Shown piece after piece: positions 17,103-25,494 of a stretch of DNA of 39,420 bases; position 1 is the first letter of the stretch; the number at the start of each line of letters is the position of its first letter. The DNA is from DATEVL01 sp964448245 (GTDB lineage Bacteria > Chloroflexota > Anaerolineae > Anaerolineales > E44-bin32). The DNA is taken from contig CAYUWF010000005.1 in NCBI GenBank assembly GCA_964448245.1, positions 1 to 39,420 on the forward strand. Direction: 5' to 3'. The notes under the pieces are model-generated. The model worked only from the letters and a program-made list of their open reading frames with translations, searched no databases and was not told the origin of the DNA. Position numbers and translations under genes: made by a program.

Positions 17103-18125
17103 TTATAGCGCGGCCGACCACACGCCGGTGGCGCTGGCGGGCGGCGTGGGAGCCTCCACCGCCCTCAGAAAAGAGGCAGGGTCGGGCAAGGCTTCCAACA
17201 GGTGGCGCAGCTCGGAGGCGGTCGAGGCCGTGAGCAGGGCGCGCCGCGCCGGCTCGGAGACGGTCATCTGGTCGAGGTAGCGCGACAGGTGTTTGCGGAA
17301 CAGGACGACGCCACGCGCCTCCCCATAATGTGCCACCATCCGGTTGAGATGCTCGCCGACGACCGGCAGGACTTGCCGAGGACCGAGGGACGACGGCGGC
17401 TCCGTGAGGAAAATCCAGGGATTGCCCATCGTTGCGCGTCCGATCATGACTCCGTCGCAGCCAGTCTGGCGCATCAGGCGGGCGGCGTCCTCCGCCGATC
17501 CGACATCGCCGTTGCCGAGCACCGGAATGCGCACGGCGGCCTTGATCTCCCCGATCGGCGCCCAATCCGCCTCCCCGGTGTAACCCTGGACCTTCGTCCG
17601 GCCGTGCACGGCAATCAACCGGCCGCCGTTCTCTTCAATGGCGCGGGCGACCTCGAGGTAGTTGCGGGTCTCGCTGTCCCAGCCCAGTCGGATCTTGGCC
17701 GTCACCGGGAGCGGGATCGCCCGAGCCAGGGCACCGATGATGCGGCCGATCTTGCGAGGATCGCGCAGGAGCCCGGCCCCTGCGCCTCGTCCGGCGACGC
17801 AGCGGGAAGAGCAGCCCATGTTGACGTCGAGAATATCAGGCCGGAGGTCCACCACCCGCACGGCGGCGGCGATCAGACGCGCCTCATCATCGTCGAAGAT
17901 CTGGGCGACGACGGGCCGCTCCTCCGGCTCGAATTCCAGCCCCGCCCTGGCCGCGGCGGAACCGGCCAGGATGGCGGCGGCGTTGACGAAGGAGGTGTAG
18001 CTCATGGCCGAGCCGAAGCGCCGGCACAACAATCGAAACGGCAGATCCGAGAAGCCGTCCATCGGAGCCAAGATGCGCCGACCGTAGACTGGAACCTCGC
18101 CGACGTGGAAGGAGGCTGTGGCCAT
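17103..18125 (-). CDS. dus: tRNA-dihydrouridine synthase
   Basis: 340 residues. FMN-dependent reduction of uridines in tRNA D-loops. Visible: LAPMDGFSDLPFR at the N-terminus, the FMN-barrel, DVNMGCSSRCVAGRGAGAGLL with the catalytic Cys (Dus signature usually N-x-GCP), VTAKIRLGWD, VHGRTKVQGYTGEADW, and GNGDV...GRATMGNPW. The Pro after GC is Ser here. Divergent from holB across 52 bases. Subfamily (A, B or C) is not decided; the GYTGEADW motif is closest to DusB. Confidence 0.93.
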   Translation of the reverse strand: MATASFHVGEVPVYGRRILAPMDGFSDLPFRLLCRRFGSAMSYTSFVNAAAILAGSAAARAGLEFEPEERPVVAQIFDDDEARLIAAAVRVVDLRPDILDVNMGCSSRCVAGRGAGAGLLRDPRKIGRIIGALARAIPLPVTAKIRLGWDSETRNYLEVARAIEENGGRLIAVHGRTKVQGYTGEADWAPIGEIKAAVRIPVLGNGDVGSAEDAARLMRQTGCDGVMIGRATMGNPWIFLTEPPSSLGPRQVLPVVGEHLNRMVAHYGEARGVVLFRKHLSRYLDQMTVSEPARRALLTASTASELRHLLEALPDPASFLRAVEAPTPPASATGVWSAAL

Positions 18126-18165
18126 GGCGGACGAAGGATAACATGGGGCCAGGCATCATCTCGGC

Positions 18166-18171
18166 TAGAAT
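18166..18171 (+). promoter_or_regulatory. -10 element of holB (leaderless arrangement)
   Basis: TAGAAT ending 6 bases before the ATG at 18178. With normal -10 to +1 spacing, transcription would begin at or next to the A of the ATG. No Shine-Dalgarno sequence is present. Confidence 0.6.
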
Positions 18172-18177
18172 CGCCAT

Positions 18178-19137
18178 ATGGATTGGGGCGTCGTTGGGCA
18201 TCGCTGGGCGATCGACCTGCTCGCACGACAGCTGGCGCGGGGGACGACGCACCATGCCTACCTGATCACCGGTCCGGAGGGCGTGGGCCGGTCCCGTCTG
18301 GCGTTGGCCTTCGCGCAGGCGATCCTATGTGAGGCCCCTCCGAAGCGCGGGGAGTGGTGTGGCGCCTGCCGTGCCTGCCGCCAGGTCCCGACCCGGACCT
18401 ACCCGGATCTGGACTGGGTCGAGCGCGCCGAGGACAAGCAGGGCATCACGATCGAGCAAATCCGCGAGCTGCAACGCCATCTGTCGCTCTCATCGTTCGT
18501 GGGCGGTGCGCGGGTGGCTGTGCTCGTGGAGCTGGAGAGAGCCAGCGAGGGCGCGGCCAACGCGCTGCTCAAGACGCTGGAAGAGCCGGCGCGCCGAGTC
18601 CATCTACTCTTGACGGCCAGCGACGTGGAGGAAGTGCCGCCGACGATCGCTTCGCGCTGCGAAGTCCTGGCGCTCCGGCCGGTCCCCCTGGCGGAGATCG
18701 CCGCGGCGCTCGAAGGGCGCGGCGAGAGTCGTTCCGGGGCGCGCCAGATCGGCGAGATGTCGGACGGGCGTCCGGAATTGGCGCTGCGGATGCTGGCCGA
18801 TCCGGCACTCCGCAGCCGCCGGATGGGATACGCCGTGGATCTCGAGGAAACGCTGGGCCTGGACCTACCCGGCCGCTTCGCACAGGCCGACAGATGGAAG
18901 GAGGATGAGCACCTTGAGGAGCGGCTTGCGGTCTGGTTGACCCTGCTCGGCGATGCGGTCCGCGCCGCGTCGGGGGTGCCGGGAGAAAAGCGGAGGCGCG
19001 GTGCTTCTCCCCTGGAGGATCTCGGGCGGGCGAGGCAAGCCCTGGATGCCACCCTTCGGACCTTGGAAGCCCTGCGGCGCAACGCCAACACCCGTCTGGC
19101 GATTGAGACGATGATGCTCGATTTGCCGGGCCCCTGA
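18178..19137 (+). CDS. holB: DNA polymerase III subunit delta'
   Basis: 319 residues. Clamp-loader AAA+ subunit. Starts GVVGHRWAIDLLARQL, then a P-loop-like GPEGVGRSRLA in which Arg replaces the Walker Lys, as expected of non-hydrolysing delta'. Zinc-binding cysteines in CEAP...CGACRAC, then IRELQRHLSL, and LLKTLEEPARRVHLLLTAS with the SRC motif (IASRCEVL). ATG 18178 gives the correct N-terminus and lies directly after a TAGAAT, so a leaderless mRNA is likely. Convergent with spoVS. Confidence 0.93.
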   Translation: MDWGVVGHRWAIDLLARQLARGTTHHAYLITGPEGVGRSRLALAFAQAILCEAPPKRGEWCGACRACRQVPTRTYPDLDWVERAEDKQGITIEQIRELQRHLSLSSFVGGARVAVLVELERASEGAANALLKTLEEPARRVHLLLTASDVEEVPPTIASRCEVLALRPVPLAEIAAALEGRGESRSGARQIGEMSDGRPELALRMLADPALRSRRMGYAVDLEETLGLDLPGRFAQADRWKEDEHLEERLAVWLTLLGDAVRAASGVPGEKRRRGASPLEDLGRARQALDATLRTLEALRRNANTRLAIETMMLDLPGP

Positions 19138-19249
19138 CAAACCGTGGCCCCTTCGCCCGGGCAGCGCGCGGGGGTTCGCTAGTTCCGTTCCGAGTCTTCG
19201 ACCCGAAGCTGGATGCGCCGGGGCGAGGCGACGGGGGGCGTGCGTCCGC

Positions 19250-19510
19250 TCAGCGTGGTTCGACGACGAGGCGGACGGCGGTGCGCTCCTTGCCTTCGAT
19301 GTCGACCGTGGTGAACTCCGGCAGGCAGACGACGTTGATCCCGTCCTCGAGCAGATAGCCGCGGGCGATGGCGACGGCCTTGACGGATTGATTGACGGCG
19401 CCTGCGCCGATCGCCTGAACCTCCGCCCGCCGATGCTCGCGCAGCGTGCCCGCGATGGCGCCGGCGACGGACGACGTTCGGGAACTGGCCGAGACCTTGA
19501 TGACGTTCAT
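19250..19510 (-). CDS. spoVS: Stage V sporulation protein S (SpoVS) homologue
   Basis: 86 residues, full length. MNVIKVSASSRTSSVAGAIAG, AIGAGAVNQSVKAVAIARGYL and ERTAVRLVVEPR match SpoVS closely throughout. SpoVS is an Alba-like nucleic-acid-binding protein; it is common in non-sporulating Chloroflexota and Deinococci, so it is not evidence of sporulation. ATG 19510 follows AAAGGAGAGG. Confidence 0.95.
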   Translation of the reverse strand: MNVIKVSASSRTSSVAGAIAGTLREHRRAEVQAIGAGAVNQSVKAVAIARGYLLEDGINVVCLPEFTTVDIEGKERTAVRLVVEPR

Positions 19511-19567
19511 CGGGCCTCTCCTTTGGCTAGGGATGCGTGTCGCCCGATTCCGCGTCCGGTGCGCCGC

Positions 19568-19597
19568 ATTGTACTGGATGCGGAGAGGGGCAATCAA
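19568..19597 (-). promoter_or_regulatory. spoVS promoter
   Basis: TTGATT (19597-19592), 18-base spacer, TACAAT (19573-19568) on the minus strand, about 57 bases before the ATG at 19510. Confidence 0.6.
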
Positions 19598-19628
19598 GAT
19601 CGGCAGAGGCGCGCGGCGGGTGGGTTGG

Positions 19629-20300
19629 CTAGCCGATCCGGCCGTTGACCCGCGCCACCTCGTCCTCGCCGAAAACCACCTCCTCCTTGCCTTCCAGCTT
19701 GTCGTAGATCTTGGAGACGATCAGGTCGAGGTGGCTGTCGTGGGCTGCGTAGTTGAGGTCGCCGGCCGGCACGGCCAGGACCGGGCACAAGGTGAAGTTG
19801 CGGATCCAGTCCTCGTAGAGCTCGTTGAGCTGGGCGAGGTATTCGGGTTGGATGTCCTGTTCATAGCTCCGGCCGCGCTGGGTGATGCGGCCGAGCAGGG
19901 TCGGCACTTCGGCCCGCAGGTAGACCACCAGATCGGGGGCCGGCAGGAACTGGGTTAGCACAGTGTAGAGCTCGCGGTAGCTGCGGTAGTCTCGCTCGAG
20001 CATCATCCCCTGGCGATACAGGTTGCAGGCGAAGACCTCGGCGTCCTCGTAGACGCTGCGGTCTTGGATCGACGACATCGGGTGGTCGCACAGCTCGCGG
20101 TGGATGCGCAGCCGCCGCGTCAGGAAGAAGATCTGCGAGTGGAAGGCCCAGGTGCGCATGTCGCGGTAGAAGTCGGCCAGGTACGGATTGTCGCCGACCG
20201 GCTCGAAGAACGGCTGCCAAGACAGGCGCTGGGCGAGCAGCTCCACCAGGGTGGACTTGCCGACCCCGATATTTCCGGCGACGGCGATGAACTTCTTCAT
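19629..20300 (-). CDS. Deoxynucleoside kinase (dGK/dAK-like)
   Basis: 223 residues. Phosphorylates deoxynucleosides to feed the dNTP salvage pathway. P-loop GNIGVGKST (9-17), DRSVYED (80-86) with the catalytic Asp/Arg-Ser, and the lid sequence QRGRSYEQDI. Start ATG 20300 has AGGAGG 7 bases upstream; the in-frame TTG at 20306 sits only 1 base from it. Third gene of a coupled operon with a nucleotidyltransferase and a second kinase. Substrate cannot be fixed from sequence. Confidence 0.9.
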   Translation of the reverse strand: MKKFIAVAGNIGVGKSTLVELLAQRLSWQPFFEPVGDNPYLADFYRDMRTWAFHSQIFFLTRRLRIHRELCDHPMSSIQDRSVYEDAEVFACNLYRQGMMLERDYRSYRELYTVLTQFLPAPDLVVYLRAEVPTLLGRITQRGRSYEQDIQPEYLAQLNELYEDWIRNFTLCPVLAVPAGDLNYAAHDSHLDLIVSKIYDKLEGKEEVVFGEDEVARVNGRIG

Positions 20301-20321
20301 GCGCAAGCCTCCTGGACGGAT

Positions 20322-21314
20322 TTAGACGCCGTGCCGGGTGGACCACTCCTCGACGAAGGCTTCCAGGTGATCGAGGTAGGTCTCGAGTTCCTCCAGCCGG
20401 CGCGCAGCGGCCTCGGCGGTCAGGTCGAGGTCTTCGAGGGCTTGTTCCCAGGCGGGACGGTGGTGGCCCGCCTGGGCAAAGGCCTCGAGCGTGGAGACGA
20501 TCCGCTCCCAGGTATCGAGCAGGGTGAACAGGACGGCGTGGGGCGTGTCTGACTCGAGCTGGGCCTGGAAACCGCGCAGATAGTAGCCTCGTCGTTCGGG
20601 GAGGAGGGCCGCTTCGGCGATGAGCGGGCTGCCGGCGTCGAAGGCGCGGGCCCAGGCGGCGACCCAGGCGGCGAGATCGTGCGGCCCGCGCGACTCGGCG
20701 CCCAGGAGACGGAGAAGGCCGGCGTGGGCCTCCGGCAATCCGGCCTCGGCCGTGGCGGCTTCTAGCAGCGGCAGCAGGCGCCGGCCGGCGGCCGGCTGGC
20801 TGCCCAAGGTGGCGATGGCATTCGCGCCGGAGAGCGCGGCGCGCGCGTACTGGGAGAGCCACGGGCGTTCGGAGTCGATGGCCGCCTGGAACCGTCGCGC
20901 CCGCTCGAGAAAGGTGCCGGCCCGGGCGGCGCGGTGATCGGCTCGCAGAAACTGGCCGCGGGCCGAAGCCTGGGCCCACTCGAAGAAGTGCTGCGGGTCG
21001 TGCAAGGGAAGCGGGTCGTAGATCGCCGGGCCGAGCCACGGGTCGAGGCGGAGAAGCCGCGGCTGGGCGTATTGATCACGGTGGTGGTGGGCGATGTCGA
21101 GGTGGACGTCGTCGGTGAGGCCGACGATCTCGCGCGGCACTCCCGGGGCTTGCTCGTGAATCAGCACCAGATCGATGTCGGCGGCGCCGCCGAACACGGC
21201 CTGGTCGTGGACCAGCGAGCCGATCAGGTAGGCCGCCACCAGGCCGTTGGCCTCGGCGCGTTGTTCGACCTCGCGGCGCGCGGCATCGAGAAGCTGCGTG
21301 CGCGTGATTCTCAC
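20322..21314 (-). CDS. Nucleotidyltransferase-fold protein
   Basis: 330 residues. N-terminal polymerase-beta-type motif GSLVHDQAVFGGAADIDLVL has the Gly-Ser and the Asp-x-Asp pair, and VHLDIAHH may carry the third Asp; the rest is a helical all-alpha domain. Such proteins transfer NMP to small molecules (kanamycin-type) or RNA. GTG 21314 overlaps the upstream kinase stop as GTGA. Between two deoxynucleoside kinases, a role in nucleotide metabolism is possible but not shown. Confidence 0.75.
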   Translation of the reverse strand: MRITRTQLLDAARREVEQRAEANGLVAAYLIGSLVHDQAVFGGAADIDLVLIHEQAPGVPREIVGLTDDVHLDIAHHHRDQYAQPRLLRLDPWLGPAIYDPLPLHDPQHFFEWAQASARGQFLRADHRAARAGTFLERARRFQAAIDSERPWLSQYARAALSGANAIATLGSQPAAGRRLLPLLEAATAEAGLPEAHAGLLRLLGAESRGPHDLAAWVAAWARAFDAGSPLIAEAALLPERRGYYLRGFQAQLESDTPHAVLFTLLDTWERIVSTLEAFAQAGHHRPAWEQALEDLDLTAEAAARRLEELETYLDHLEAFVEEWSTRHGV

Positions 21315-21955
21315 AAGGCCTTCTCGGGCGCGAAAGGAAGCGCCGGCTGGTAGGGCGGGATGCCCAGCGCATCCCGGATCCGGGCGGCGACGTCGTCGAG
21401 GTCGCCAGGGTCGTGGACGTAGTCCAGCCCGTCGGTATCGACGGTCAGGGTCGGCCCTTGCGAGGGACTGGCATAGTAGTCTTCGTAGGCCTGGTTGAGG
21501 CGGCTGATGTACTCCGGATCCATATCGCGCTCATAGGTCCGGTCCCTCAGCGCGATCCGCTGCAAGGCGGCGGCGGTGCTGACGCGCAGGTAGACCGTCA
21601 GGTCGGGCGGGTGCAGGCGTTCCGCCAGGGCGGCGTGCAGCTTGAAGTAGGTCTCGAGTTCGTCGCCTTCGAGGTTGAGGCGGGCGAAGAGGACGTCCTT
21701 GTGGAAGGTGTAGTCCGCCACCAGTGAACCTTGCGCTAGCGCCGCCGGCACCCGGTCGCGCTGCTGGTGATACCGGCTCAGCAGGAAAAAGATCTGCGTC
21801 TGGAACGCGTAGCGCCGCCGGTCGGCGTAGAAGTCCGAAAGGAAAGGATTCTCTTCGAAGGCCTCCAGCAGCAAGCCGGCGTTGAACATCGGATGCAGCA
21901 GGCGCGCCAATGTGGTCTTGCCGACGCCGATGACGCCTTCAATCGCCAGATACAT
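21311..21955 (-). CDS. Deoxynucleoside kinase, DYT-motif type
   Basis: 214 residues. P-loop EGVIGVGKTT (6-15), FEENPFLSDFY, FQTQIFFLLSRY, and DYTFHKDVLF (81-90) where the paralogue has DRS; lid RDRTYERDM. This DY-type form is known in Bacteroidota-like kinases, from memory. Start ATG 21955 is taken because the conserved fold begins there; an in-frame TTG at 21988 would be the T of a TTGACA sequence. First gene of the operon. It is about 35% like its partner by eye, so an old duplication. Confidence 0.87.
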   Translation of the reverse strand: MYLAIEGVIGVGKTTLARLLHPMFNAGLLLEAFEENPFLSDFYADRRRYAFQTQIFFLLSRYHQQRDRVPAALAQGSLVADYTFHKDVLFARLNLEGDELETYFKLHAALAERLHPPDLTVYLRVSTAAALQRIALRDRTYERDMDPEYISRLNQAYEDYYASPSQGPTLTVDTDGLDYVHDPGDLDDVAARIRDALGIPPYQPALPFAPEKAL

Positions 21956-22037
21956 CGCCTGAGCTCGCGGGAGTGCGCCGAGTGTCAACCTAGGATACCT
22001 GGCTTTCGAATGCCGCGCAACCGGAGGGAGGGCTTCG

Positions 22038-22095
22038 GCCCTCAGCCCTCAGCAGGAGGCGGAAGGCCGCCAGGTGATCGCTGACCGCTGAAGGC
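22038..22095. repeat. GCTGANNGCTGA cruciform element
   Basis: Arms 22038-22053 (GCCCTCAGCCCTCAGC) and 22080-22095 (GCTGACCGCTGAAGGC) are inverted copies matching at 13 of 16 positions, with an inner hairpin GGCGG/CCGCC (22058-22071). The right arm includes the last base of the methyltransferase stop codon. Confidence 0.7.
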
Positions 22096-22922
22096 TATGC
22101 CTCGTTCCGAAACTGCAGACAGTAATGATGGAAAGTATTGCTGACCCAGGCGTGCCCCAGCCCGTAGGGCGCCAGGCGGATATTGTCCTGGCACCAGATC
22201 TTCTCGTCCTTCAAAGTGTAGATCTCGCCCAATCGGCGGGCGAGATCCCACGCCAATGGATAGATTCGGCCGCGCTTCTTGACGTTCTTGACGATGATCG
22301 TGAGATACGCGCCGGGGACGAGAACCTGCCGCAGGCCGGCATACACCGCCACCAGTCGGTCGAGGAACACGGTGTAGTCGTCTACGTTGCCGAGGTCGGC
22401 CGGATCATCGGAGTAAGTCACATCGAGGCCGTCAGCGGCGCGGCGGCGTCGCTGAGTAGCGGCGCCCCGTGCTCGAAGAATATCCCAGTAGGGCGGCGAG
22501 GTGAAAACGTAGTCGCAGGGCGGCAGATCCAACTCCGCCAGGCGAGAGGCGTCGGCCTGGCGGAGTTCGAGGCGCAGGTCTGGGTCTGGCGTTTGGCGTA
22601 GCGCCTCGTCGAGACGCTGGCGGGCCAGGTCGGCGTAGGCCGGGTTGAGCTCGACGCCGACCCCATGGCGGCCGCAAGCCAGGCAGGCCAGCAGTGTCGA
22701 GCCGGTGCCGACCATCGGGTCGAGGACGGTCTGGCCGCGGTGGGTGAAGAATTCAATGAACTCGCGCGCCAGGCTCTCGGGGAACTTCGCCGGATGGCGC
22801 AGGACGTCGGCCTCACGCGCCGGCGGGTTGTGGACGAACCAGGACTTCTGGAACTTGAGCCAGGTCTTGGAGTCCAGATCGTTGAGACGCTTGGCGGGTG
22901 GACGTGGGCGAGACGTGGTCAC
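22095..22922 (-). CDS. Orphan DNA methyltransferase (N4-cytosine or N6-adenine)
   Basis: 275 residues. HPAKFPESLAREFI (motif X), DPMVGTGS (68-75, AdoMet motif I) and TSPPYWD (141-147, catalytic motif IV). The order X, I, IV is seen. TSPPY leans to N4-cytosine but does not exclude adenine. No restriction enzyme is adjacent, so it is an orphan, perhaps used for regulation or strand marking. GTG 22922 overlaps the upstream lipoprotein stop as GTGA; last gene of the tdh-lipoprotein operon. Its C-terminus reaches into a cruciform repeat. Confidence 0.87.
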   Translation of the reverse strand: MTTSRPRPPAKRLNDLDSKTWLKFQKSWFVHNPPAREADVLRHPAKFPESLAREFIEFFTHRGQTVLDPMVGTGSTLLACLACGRHGVGVELNPAYADLARQRLDEALRQTPDPDLRLELRQADASRLAELDLPPCDYVFTSPPYWDILRARGAATQRRRRAADGLDVTYSDDPADLGNVDDYTVFLDRLVAVYAGLRQVLVPGAYLTIIVKNVKKRGRIYPLAWDLARRLGEIYTLKDEKIWCQDNIRLAPYGLGHAWVSNTFHHYCLQFRNEA

Positions 22923-23761
22923 GACGGCGCGGTGGTGGGGGAAGGAGCGTCGGTCTGCGTCGGCGGAGGCTCTCGGCTCGCTGTCGCCCTGGGATCGGCC
23001 AGGGCATGGACGATCAGATCGTCGAAGGCGGCCGAGACCTGGCCTCCCGAGCCGGCCCGTGCGATCAAGCCAAGGGCGCCCCGGGTGAGGGCAGCGTCGC
23101 GCACCGTCAGCACCTCGTTGTCATTGACGAGGAACGTCAAGTCGAGGCGATGCACCCAGATCGCCAGGTGATTGTGGGCCGGCGCGCCGGGCAGGATCAC
23201 AGAGGTCGCCACGCGCAGCGTCAGGGCGCGCGAGCCTTCTTCCAGGACGCGCGTGATGCGCGCCGTGCCGTCGCAGCCCATCAGGAATCGATACTGCTCG
23301 CCCTGGGCGTTGCCGCGGGCGGTCAGGCCGACTTCATCGCCGGGGCTGCAGACCTCCGTGTACACGTCGACTTCGGCGTAGAAATCACCAACCACAGGCT
23401 CGGCCCGGAAGGCGGTGTGGTACCCCCTCGCGGTGCGGACAGAGAGGGTCAGCCGGCCATTGGTGAGGGCTGCGCCGCCGCCGGCCGTCGTCGTGAGATT
23501 CCAGGCGGAGGGTCCGTCCATCCGGTCGTGCAGAAGGAGCGGGCCGATCCCGGGGCGGAGGTCCGCCGTCGGCGTGAGTGTTGCGCCGGGCGTCCAGGTG
23601 GCGGTCGGGACGACCGTCGGGAAGGCGACCGTCGGGGCGTCCGCAAGAGTCGTGGGGGCCTTCCCCTGTTCGCCCGGCGTCGGGGTAACCGCGGGCGAGG
23701 GCACACAGGAGGAAACCGCCGCCGCGAACAGCGCGGCCAAAGGCAGGCGGAGCCGCCTCAC
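22919..23761 (-). CDS. Secreted lipoprotein, laminin G/DUF1080-like fold (paralogue 1)
   Basis: 280 residues. N-terminal signal MRRLRLPLAALFAAAVSSC with lipobox VSSC, a Thr/Pro-rich linker, then a beta-sandwich with paired motifs: HDRMDGPSAW, FYAEVDVYTEVCSPGDEVGL, YRFLMGCDGTARI, LTFLVNDNEV and AAFDDLIVHAL. These match the other two lipoproteins upstream, so the three are tandem paralogues. Ligand unknown; the fold is used for carbohydrate or surface binding. GTG 23761 is the only start that gives a full signal peptide. Confidence 0.8.
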   Translation of the reverse strand: MRRLRLPLAALFAAAVSSCVPSPAVTPTPGEQGKAPTTLADAPTVAFPTVVPTATWTPGATLTPTADLRPGIGPLLLHDRMDGPSAWNLTTTAGGGAALTNGRLTLSVRTARGYHTAFRAEPVVGDFYAEVDVYTEVCSPGDEVGLTARGNAQGEQYRFLMGCDGTARITRVLEEGSRALTLRVATSVILPGAPAHNHLAIWVHRLDLTFLVNDNEVLTVRDAALTRGALGLIARAGSGGQVSAAFDDLIVHALADPRATASREPPPTQTDAPSPTTAPS

Positions 23762-23777
23762 GAAGCGCCAGCGCCGC

Positions 23778-24647
23778 TCAGGGCGCGACGTTCCAAAGGC
23801 CGAAATCGTCGAAGTACACCACGGCCCCCGGGGTCTCGCGCGCCATGGCATAGAGCCCGAAGATGCCATTGGCAAAGCTCGCATCCTGGACGGACGGGCC
23901 GAGGGGGACGCCGTTGGCGAAGGGCGTGACCTGGTCGCCATGGGCGAGCAGGCCGAGGCGGTTGGTGGCGTTGGGACCCTTGACGATCGCCTCCGACGCC
24001 GTCCAGTCGCGCAGAACAGCGACAGAACCTTCGGAGAACTTGCGCAGACGGTAGTTGCCGTCGCAGGATACTTCCAGAGCGTAGCCGCTGTTGAGATTCG
24101 CCCCGTTGATGCGCCCGGCGAAGCCGGCCGCATCCTTGCCGGCGCAGGCCTGCGTCTGGGCGGTGACCTCGGCGAAGAAGTTCCCGGCGGCGGCGTCGGG
24201 GAGGGTGCCGCTCCACCAAATGAAGCCGTCGGCGAGCAAGTCGGAGGTCTTGAGCCGGCCGTCCTCCCAGGTATTGACGGCTCCGGGGTCGGCAAGTTCG
24301 CCCCAGGTGTAACGCTGGGCGAAGCCGTCGCCATAGTCCGGCACAGCCAGGTTCAAGCCCAGGCCGTTGCGAGGATCGTCGATAGCCAGCGGCGGGACGG
24401 TGATCGTGGCCGTGGCGCCGGGGGTGCCGGAGGGGACGGGCGAGGGCGTGGCCGTCGGAGTCGGGGAGGGGGTGAGCGAGGGCGTCGCCGAAGGGGGCGA
24501 CGTGCGCGTCGCCGGCAGAGGCGGCGCGGCGGTGAGGGTCGCGGCGACGCCGGTCTGCAGGAGCGAAGCCGGCAAGGCGGCGGCCTGCCGGTTGCAGGCC
24601 GCCGCCCCGATCGCTAACAGCCAGAGCGCGGTCGCGCGTCGACTCAT
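23778..24647 (-). CDS. Secreted lipoprotein, laminin G/DUF1080-like fold (paralogue 2)
   Basis: 289 residues. Signal peptide MSRRATALWLLAIGAAAC with lipobox AAAC, a Ser/Thr/Pro linker, then FFAEVTAQTQACAGKDAAGF, YALEVSCDGNYRLRKFSEG, NRLGLLAHGDQVTPFANG and VVYFDDFGLWNV, aligning with the neighbouring paralogues. ATG 24647 overlaps the upstream stop as ATGA. No catalytic residues recognised. Confidence 0.82.
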   Translation of the reverse strand: MSRRATALWLLAIGAAACNRQAAALPASLLQTGVAATLTAAPPLPATRTSPPSATPSLTPSPTPTATPSPVPSGTPGATATITVPPLAIDDPRNGLGLNLAVPDYGDGFAQRYTWGELADPGAVNTWEDGRLKTSDLLADGFIWWSGTLPDAAAGNFFAEVTAQTQACAGKDAAGFAGRINGANLNSGYALEVSCDGNYRLRKFSEGSVAVLRDWTASEAIVKGPNATNRLGLLAHGDQVTPFANGVPLGPSVQDASFANGIFGLYAMARETPGAVVYFDDFGLWNVAP

Positions 24648-25480
24648 GGGATGTAGTCGATGTTCCAGTAGGCGAAGTCGTCGAAGGTGCCGGCCAGATC
24701 ATACGTCTGTGAGGCGCGAGTGTACAGGGCGAACGTCCCGTAGGTGTGACGGTAGTTGACGTCCCAGTACTCGCCGACCTCTTCGCCATTGACATAGAGC
24801 CGGAAGCGGGCCTGGTAGCCCCACAGGCCAAGCCGATTGGTGGCGCCGGAGCCGGTGACGATGGCGTCGGACTCGGTCCAGTCGATGAACTCCACCTGAT
24901 CGCCGCCGATCTGTTGCAGGCGGAAGCGCCAGGAGCCATCGCACGACACCTCGAGCGAGTAGCCGCCCGCATTGGCGCTGCGGTCGACGCGGATCACCAT
25001 TCCGAGCGAGTCGCGGGCGATGCAGTGGCCGTTGGTGGCGCTGACCTCGGCGTAGACGTTGCCCGAAGCGGTGTCGGTGTTCGACCACCAGGTATAGATC
25101 TCGTCCGGTTCGTAGTCGATGCCGAAGAGCTCCCCGTCGGCCACCCAGTAGGCGGCCCGTCCGGGCGTGTCGTAGTCGAACCAGGCGTCCGGGTTGTCGA
25201 AGTTGTCGAAGTGGTCGGGGTGGCCCAGGTCGAGGATGGCGCGAGGGTCGTCCGTCGCCACAGTCATGGCCGTCGGTGTTGCGGGCAGCTCGGACCGGCG
25301 CGGACCTTCTGCGGTGGGCGCGACCTCGGTGGCCTGCAGCTCGGCCATGGTCTCGGTGGCCATCGCCTGGGCCTGAGGGGCGGTCAGGCTGCGCCCCAGC
25401 AGCCGGTCGGTGACGGCGCAGGAGAGGACGGCGAGCGCGGCCGCAGCGAAAAAGACAACTGGGGGCAGACGTCGCTTCAT
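24644..25480 (-). CDS. Secreted lipoprotein, laminin G/DUF1080-like fold (paralogue 3)
   Basis: 278 residues. Signal peptide with lipobox VLSC near residue 21, then the same sandwich: VYAEVSATNGHCIARDSLG, YSLEVSCDGSWRFRLQQIG, NRLGLWGYQARFRLYVNG and GTFDDFAYWNI. Start ATG 25480 follows GGGGAGGG. It sits 14 bases after tdh, so it is cotranscribed with it. Metabolic link to threonine use is not evident; the pairing may be chance. Confidence 0.82.
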   Translation of the reverse strand: MKRRLPPVVFFAAAALAVLSCAVTDRLLGRSLTAPQAQAMATETMAELQATEVAPTAEGPRRSELPATPTAMTVATDDPRAILDLGHPDHFDNFDNPDAWFDYDTPGRAAYWVADGELFGIDYEPDEIYTWWSNTDTASGNVYAEVSATNGHCIARDSLGMVIRVDRSANAGGYSLEVSCDGSWRFRLQQIGGDQVEFIDWTESDAIVTGSGATNRLGLWGYQARFRLYVNGEEVGEYWDVNYRHTYGTFALYTRASQTYDLAGTFDDFAYWNIDYIP

Positions 25481-25494
25481 GGATCCCTCCCCGC

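Noticed and set aside
20322..21314. Nucleotidyltransferase as a CD-NTase or toxin
   Set aside because: The motif fits the fold broadly, but there is no effector or antitoxin next to it and it is coupled to metabolic kinases.
21983..21988. TTGACA as a -35 box for the first kinase gene
   Set aside because: No -10-like hexamer 16-18 bases downstream; the following sequence is GC-rich.
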